From positions 1-64,000 of the forward strand of contig NZ_BMDA01000008.1 of NCBI RefSeq assembly GCF_014635545.1: a DNA stretch of 64,000 bases. The letters are read 5' to 3'. Below, one piece after another: positions 60,209-64,000 of this stretch (position 1 is its first letter; every line of letters starts with the position of its first letter). The stretch comes from Acinetobacter courvalinii (GTDB taxonomy: Bacteria; Pseudomonadota; Gammaproteobacteria; Pseudomonadales; Moraxellaceae). A model generated the notes under the pieces. The model had not been told where the DNA came from, ran no database searches, and saw nothing but the letters and a program-made list of their open reading frames with translations. Both the position numbers and the translations under genes were made by a program.

Positions 60209-60601
60209 ATGCCGCAACCCGACCAGAAAGAAATGTTTGAGGTCCTTGCTCAACAACGCCAGCACCAGCTTTTGGTTGATCGTGTACTTAAAATCGTATT
60301 ACCGATCATGGCATTTCTACTCAGTGTGATTTGTGCCAATCTTAACTGGCAGTCTACGCTGGGTACTTTTGTGATTCTGACCGTTGCCTTTTATGCAGTC
60401 GGTATTTATCGCTTGACCCTCTGGCACTGGCTGACCGTGATTGTGCTGTATGCGGTTGCCGATAATTATTTTAGCTTTAATGGCATTGATCCGACCCGTT
60501 TACGTTTCCAGCTGGCCACAATGGTGGTTTTTGTGGGGATTGTAGGGATTGGTCGACCTTATATTGATCGCTGGTTGATGAAATCAAAAGCCTCAAAATA
60601 A
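60209..60601 (+). CDS. Small membrane protein of unknown function
   Basis: 130 residues, not recognised. A charged N-terminal helix (PDQKEMFEVLAQQRQHQLLVDRVL) precedes three or four hydrophobic segments (IVLPIMAFLLSVICANL, FVILTVAFYAVGIYRL, WLTVIVLYAVADNYF, MVVFVGIVGIG). AAGG lies seven bases before the ATG. Convergent with fadD across a terminator; nothing in the neighbours points to a role. Confidence 0.82.
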   Translation: MPQPDQKEMFEVLAQQRQHQLLVDRVLKIVLPIMAFLLSVICANLNWQSTLGTFVILTVAFYAVGIYRLTLWHWLTVIVLYAVADNYFSFNGIDPTRLRFQLATMVVFVGIVGIGRPYIDRWLMKSKASK

Positions 60602-60606
60602 ATCCA

Positions 60607-60632
60607 ATAAAAAAACGCCGCAATTGCGGCGT
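60607..60632 (-). terminator. Terminator after fadD
   Basis: ACGCCGCAATTGCGGCGT is an 18-base palindrome (60615-60632); on the minus strand T7 follows. Confidence 0.85.
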
Positions 60633-60642
60633 CTTTCCAGTA

Positions 60643-60662
60643 CCTTCCTTTTTAAAGGGAGG
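60643..60662. repeat. Short stem-loop repeat, copy 4
   Basis: CCTTCCTTT/AAAGGGAGG-type stem with one wobble, in the fadD 3' spacer; nearly the same sequence as copy 2 at 26477. Confidence 0.5.
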
Positions 60663-60671
60663 ATAGAACTC

Positions 60672-62351
60672 TTAAGCGGGTTTACGTAAGTCTTTACGTA
60701 AGATCTTACCTACATTTGATTTCGGTAATTCTTCCATAAACTCAACATAACGTGGGCACTTATAGCCTGTTAAGTTTTGTTTTGCATAAGCAATCACTTC
60801 TTCTGTGGTTAAAGAAGGGTCTTTTTTCACGATGAACAATTTTGGCACTTCACCTGATTTTTCATCTGGAACGCCAATTGCAGCCACTTCCAATACTTTC
60901 GGATGTTTCGCAATGACTTCTTCGATTTCACTTGGGTAAACGTTAAAGCCTGATACCAAGATCATGTCTTTCTTACGGTCGACAATCTTCACATAACCAC
61001 GTGAATCCATTACACCGATATCACCGGTACGGAAGAAGTTGTCAGCCGTCATCACTTTCGCAGTTTCGTCTGGACGGTTCCAATAGCCCTTCATGACTTG
61101 TGGACCACGGATCGAGATTTCACCTTGTTCACCCAGTGCAACTTCTTTGCCATCATCATCCAGAATCGCAACTTCAGTTAATGGCAATGGAATACCAATG
61201 GTGCCACTGAATTCAGTCGTAGCAGGTGGGTTTGCAGTTGCAACCGGAGAAGTTTCAGATAAGCCATAACCTTCGATAATGGTGGTACCTGTGATCTTTT
61301 TCCATGCGGCTGCAGTCGATGGCAATACCGCCATACCACCGCCCATCGCCATCTTCAGATTACTATGATCAAGCTGTTTGAATTCTTCGTTATTCACCAA
61401 GGCATTAAACAAAGTGTTTACCGCCGGGAAGAATGAAGGTTGATATTTACGTAATTCACCTACCACCGCAGGCAAGTCACGTGGATTTGGAATCAGGATA
61501 TTGGCCTGGCCTTTATACATACCGTAAAGCGCACATACCATGAAGGCAAAGATGTGATACAGCGGTAATGCGCACACGATGCGATCACCTTTGGCACTAT
61601 CAGAACCGCCAAATTTACTTGAGAAAATCGCTTCACACTGGAGCAAGTTGGCCACAAGATTACGATGCGTTAATTCAGCCCCTTTAGAAACACCTGTTGT
61701 ACCACCGGTATATTGCAGTACAGCAGTATCGCTCAAGGTTAAGCTTGGACGCTTATAATTGCTTGGGCTGGCTTTGTTTAATGCCGCATTGAATTTAGTG
61801 TGACCAGGAATATTCCACGCTGGAATTTGCTTACGTACTTTACGTAAAACAAAATTCACGATGGTCCCTTTCAGGGTGCCGAGCATATCACCCACCGAAG
61901 CCACCACAACATGCTTCACAGGTGTTTTGCCAATAATGTTTTGATAAACATTGGCAAAGTTTTCAATAATCACTAAGACTTCAGCACCAGAGTCATTCAA
62001 CTGATGCTCAAGCTCACGTGCGGTATAGAGTGGATTGACGTTGACCAGTACCAGACCTGCACGGAAAACCCCTAATGCCACCACTGGATATTGAAAAACG
62101 TTCGGCATCATTACTGCAACGCGCGAGCCTTTGGCTAAACCCAAAGTTTGTAAATAAGCTGCAAATTTACGGCTAGCGACTTCTAATTCATTAAACGTTA
62201 AAACTTTATCCATGAAGATAAAGGCATCACGTGAACCAAATTTTTGGAAATTGCGTTCAAAAATATCAACAAGTGAGGTGTTTTCAGCAGGCAGTTCAAC
62301 TGTTTCTGGAATTCCTGTCTTTTGGTATTCAGCAAACCAAATTTTTTCCAT
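60672..62351 (-). CDS. fadD: Long-chain fatty acid--CoA ligase
   Basis: Activates imported fatty acids to acyl-CoA. The AMP-binding motif YTGGTTGVSKGAELTHRNL, GYGLSETSPVA, FRTGDIGVMDSRGYVKIVDRKKD and the FACS-like VKIVDRKKDMILVSGFNVYP region are all present. 559 residues fits FadD of E. coli and Pseudomonas. No fad partner genes are adjacent. Confidence 0.93.
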   Translation of the reverse strand: MEKIWFAEYQKTGIPETVELPAENTSLVDIFERNFQKFGSRDAFIFMDKVLTFNELEVASRKFAAYLQTLGLAKGSRVAVMMPNVFQYPVVALGVFRAGLVLVNVNPLYTARELEHQLNDSGAEVLVIIENFANVYQNIIGKTPVKHVVVASVGDMLGTLKGTIVNFVLRKVRKQIPAWNIPGHTKFNAALNKASPSNYKRPSLTLSDTAVLQYTGGTTGVSKGAELTHRNLVANLLQCEAIFSSKFGGSDSAKGDRIVCALPLYHIFAFMVCALYGMYKGQANILIPNPRDLPAVVGELRKYQPSFFPAVNTLFNALVNNEEFKQLDHSNLKMAMGGGMAVLPSTAAAWKKITGTTIIEGYGLSETSPVATANPPATTEFSGTIGIPLPLTEVAILDDDGKEVALGEQGEISIRGPQVMKGYWNRPDETAKVMTADNFFRTGDIGVMDSRGYVKIVDRKKDMILVSGFNVYPSEIEEVIAKHPKVLEVAAIGVPDEKSGEVPKLFIVKKDPSLTTEEVIAYAKQNLTGYKCPRYVEFMEELPKSNVGKILRKDLRKPA

Positions 62352-62508
62352 AATGCCCTTATCTCCGAGTGGTAATCCTTAAAAATGTAACAACGTTACT
62401 TTCCATGGCAAAACATTTTTTTTAACTTTTTGAATTGCCCTGTCAATCTATCCAAACAATATGAATACATTGTCATATATAACGTATTTGTATCACAGAA
62501 TACTAGCC

Positions 62509-64000
62509 TTATCTCTGAATGAGGAGTCTATTTGCTTTTTGATATCCACGTGGTAAAAGTTGCCCCTTTGTTGCTCTTTTTCCTAGATATTTTTGTAGAT
62601 CATCCCCTTTCAACTTCAGATGCTGTTGTCCTGCATCGACTTGGATTATTTCATCTAACGTCAGGGTTGTCATGGATAAAATTTGCTCTTTTTCATCAAG
62701 TTGTATCAACTTGTTACCCTTACCTTTGTTGAGAACTGGCAGTTCAGTTAAATCAATAATCAGTAAACGACCCGATGAACTCAGGATGGCAACGTGGGTG
62801 GCTTGCTGAATAGGCAAGAGTGGTAAAGCGGTGGCTTTGTCTGCAACCGTCAGGAAAGCCTTACCAGCTTTGGCATTGGTGTCTAGCTGGGCCGCCTGAC
62901 TCTTAAAGCCGTAACCATTGGAACTGGTTGCAATCAGTTCGCTACTCTCCTCATCAATAAATACCTGAATAAAGGAAACACCGCTAGCTGGTGAAAGTTT
63001 TGAACTGAGCGGTTCACCCAAACCACGCGCCGAAGGCAGACTGCTGATTGGCAAGGCATAACTACGCCCGGTCTCATCCAGGAAATACACACGCTGGTTG
63101 GTTTTACCCACTGCATGACTGAGATACTGGTCACCCGCACGATAATTCAGATTTGCTGCGTCTACTTCTGCCCCTTTGGCAGCACGTACCCAACCGGCTT
63201 CCGACAATACGACAGTCACAGGCTCAGCAGGCATTAAATCCTGTTCTTTAATTTGCACTGCATCCGCACGCGCCACAATCGGTGAACGACGATCATCACC
63301 AAACTTTTTCGCGTCTTCTTTTAATTCGTTAATAATCAGGTTTTTTAATGATTCCGGATTGGCGAGTTGCTCACGAATAATCGCAGCTTTCGCTTCCAGT
63401 TCTTCCTGTTCACGACGAATTTCCATTTCTTCAAGCTTAGCCAAATGACGAAGTTTGAGTTCGAGGATTGCTTCCGCCTGAATCTCATCAATACCAAAAT
63501 GCTGCATTAGTACCGGTTTTGGCTGATCTTCTTCACGAATAATCCGAATCACAGTATCAATATCCAAGTAGGCAATTAAAAGACCTGCCAGGATATGTAA
63601 ACGCTTTTCAATTTTGGTTAAATGGTATTGCAAACGGCGGGTCACGGTTTGCTTACGAATCTCGATCCATTCCAATAAAATACGACGAATCGATTTCACC
63701 TGTGGACGACCATCCGCGCCAATCATGTTCAGGTTCACACGATAGCTGGATTCCAGATCCGTGGTAGCAAATAAGTGACTCATCACGGTTTCGGCATCGA
63801 CACGGTTCGAGCGCAATACAATCACCAAGCGGGTAGGATTGGCGTGATCCGACTCATCACGTACATCACTGACCAATGGCAACTTCTTGGCAATCATCTG
63901 GTCTGCGATCTGGGTAATCACTTTGGAACCCGAAACCTGATAAGGCAGTTCAGTAATCACAATCTCATTTTTGTCGACCGTATACACGGCACGCATACGA
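62509..64000 (-). CDS. parC: DNA topoisomerase IV subunit A, C-terminal part
   Basis: The frame runs off the right edge, so the N-terminal part with the catalytic tyrosine is outside. Visible are the coiled-coil region ([25 protein letters not shown]), and the start of the beta-pinwheel-like C-terminal domain with imperfect blade repeats ([45 protein letters not shown]). The C-terminus [15 protein letters not shown] and the shape of the pinwheel favour ParC over GyrA, whose GQGQR-type box is absent. Confidence 0.9.
   Translation of the reverse strand, partial: RMRAVYTVDKNEIVITELPYQVSGSKVITQIADQMIAKKLPLVSDVRDESDHANPTRLVIVLRSNRVDAETVMSHLFATTDLESSYRVNLNMIGADGRPQVKSIRRILLEWIEIRKQTVTRRLQYHLTKIEKRLHILAGLLIAYLDIDTVIRIIREEDQPKPVLMQHFGIDEIQAEAILELKLRHLAKLEEMEIRREQEELEAKAAIIREQLANPESLKNLIINELKEDAKKFGDDRRSPIVARADAVQIKEQDLMPAEPVTVVLSEAGWVRAAKGAEVDAANLNYRAGDQYLSHAVGKTNQRVYFLDETGRSYALPISSLPSARGLGEPLSSKLSPASGVSFIQVFIDEESSELIATSSNGYGFKSQAAQLDTNAKAGKAFLTVADKATALPLLPIQQATHVAILSSSGRLLIIDLTELPVLNKGKGNKLIQLDEKEQILSMTTLTLDEIIQVDAGQQHLKLKGDDLQKYLGKRATKGQLLPRGYQKANRLLIQR

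Overview
The window is a stretch of bacterial core chromosome that looks like Acinetobacter or a close relative in the Moraxellaceae. The base composition is moderately AT-rich. Gene order matches the Acinetobacter/Pseudomonas pattern at several places: argH divergent from an AlgZ/AlgR pair followed by hemC-hemD-hemX-hemY; gacA-pilS-pilR; xerD-dsbC-hom-thrC; nrdR-ribD; glnK-amtB facing ubiK-comM; and four tRNA genes ahead of tuf. I see no phage, complete insertion sequence, CRISPR array or integron.

Layout: 1-0.8 kb holds the 5' end of tuf and tRNA-Thr, Gly, Tyr and Thr genes on the minus strand. 0.8-3.1 kb holds trpE and gph. 3.2-7.7 kb is a type II secretion block (gspN-gspC-gspD) with an FHA-domain membrane protein at its end. 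An H-NS-like gene with an AT-rich upstream region follows. 8.6-12.8 kb is the tightly overlapped hemCDXY cluster plus a thioesterase. 12.9-16.6 kb holds the AlgR/AlgZ pair and argH-yggX. 16.6-17.6 kb holds an orphan terminator (possible small RNA) and phoU. 17.7-23.1 kb holds TPP riboswitch-thiC, nudF-cpdA and dksA-gluQ. 23.2-25.7 kb is ftsW-murD. 25.9-28.7 kb holds a small membrane protein gene with an apparent homopolymer frameshift and the Fur-type feoAB locus.

28.8-33.3 kb is xerD-dsbC-hom-thrC; then pbpG, gacA-pilS-pilR, a C-terminal processing protease, gpmI and lptFG. 43.6-46.1 kb is pepA-holC plus an unrecognised coiled-coil protein. 46.2-51.1 kb is a riboflavin region (nrdR-ribD ... 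ribE) into which an orphan adenine methyltransferase and an aquaglyceroporin gene are set. 51.2-56.9 kb is a nitrogen theme: amtB and glnK with a sigma54-like promoter, and a little further on a TorF-type porin with a consensus sigma54 promoter, with ubiK, intact comM and a TauE/SafE permease between. 57.6-64 kb holds an OprD-type porin, ppa, a MAPEG protein, a small membrane protein, fadD and the 3' part of parC.

Most of the window is ordinary housekeeping. The parts most worth a second look are the sigma54 site before the TorF porin, the frameshifted small membrane gene, the methyltransferase translationally overlapped with ribD, a 30-codon ORF coupled to the permease gene, a possible small RNA after yggX, and a dispersed family of short CCCTT/AAGGG stem-loops.
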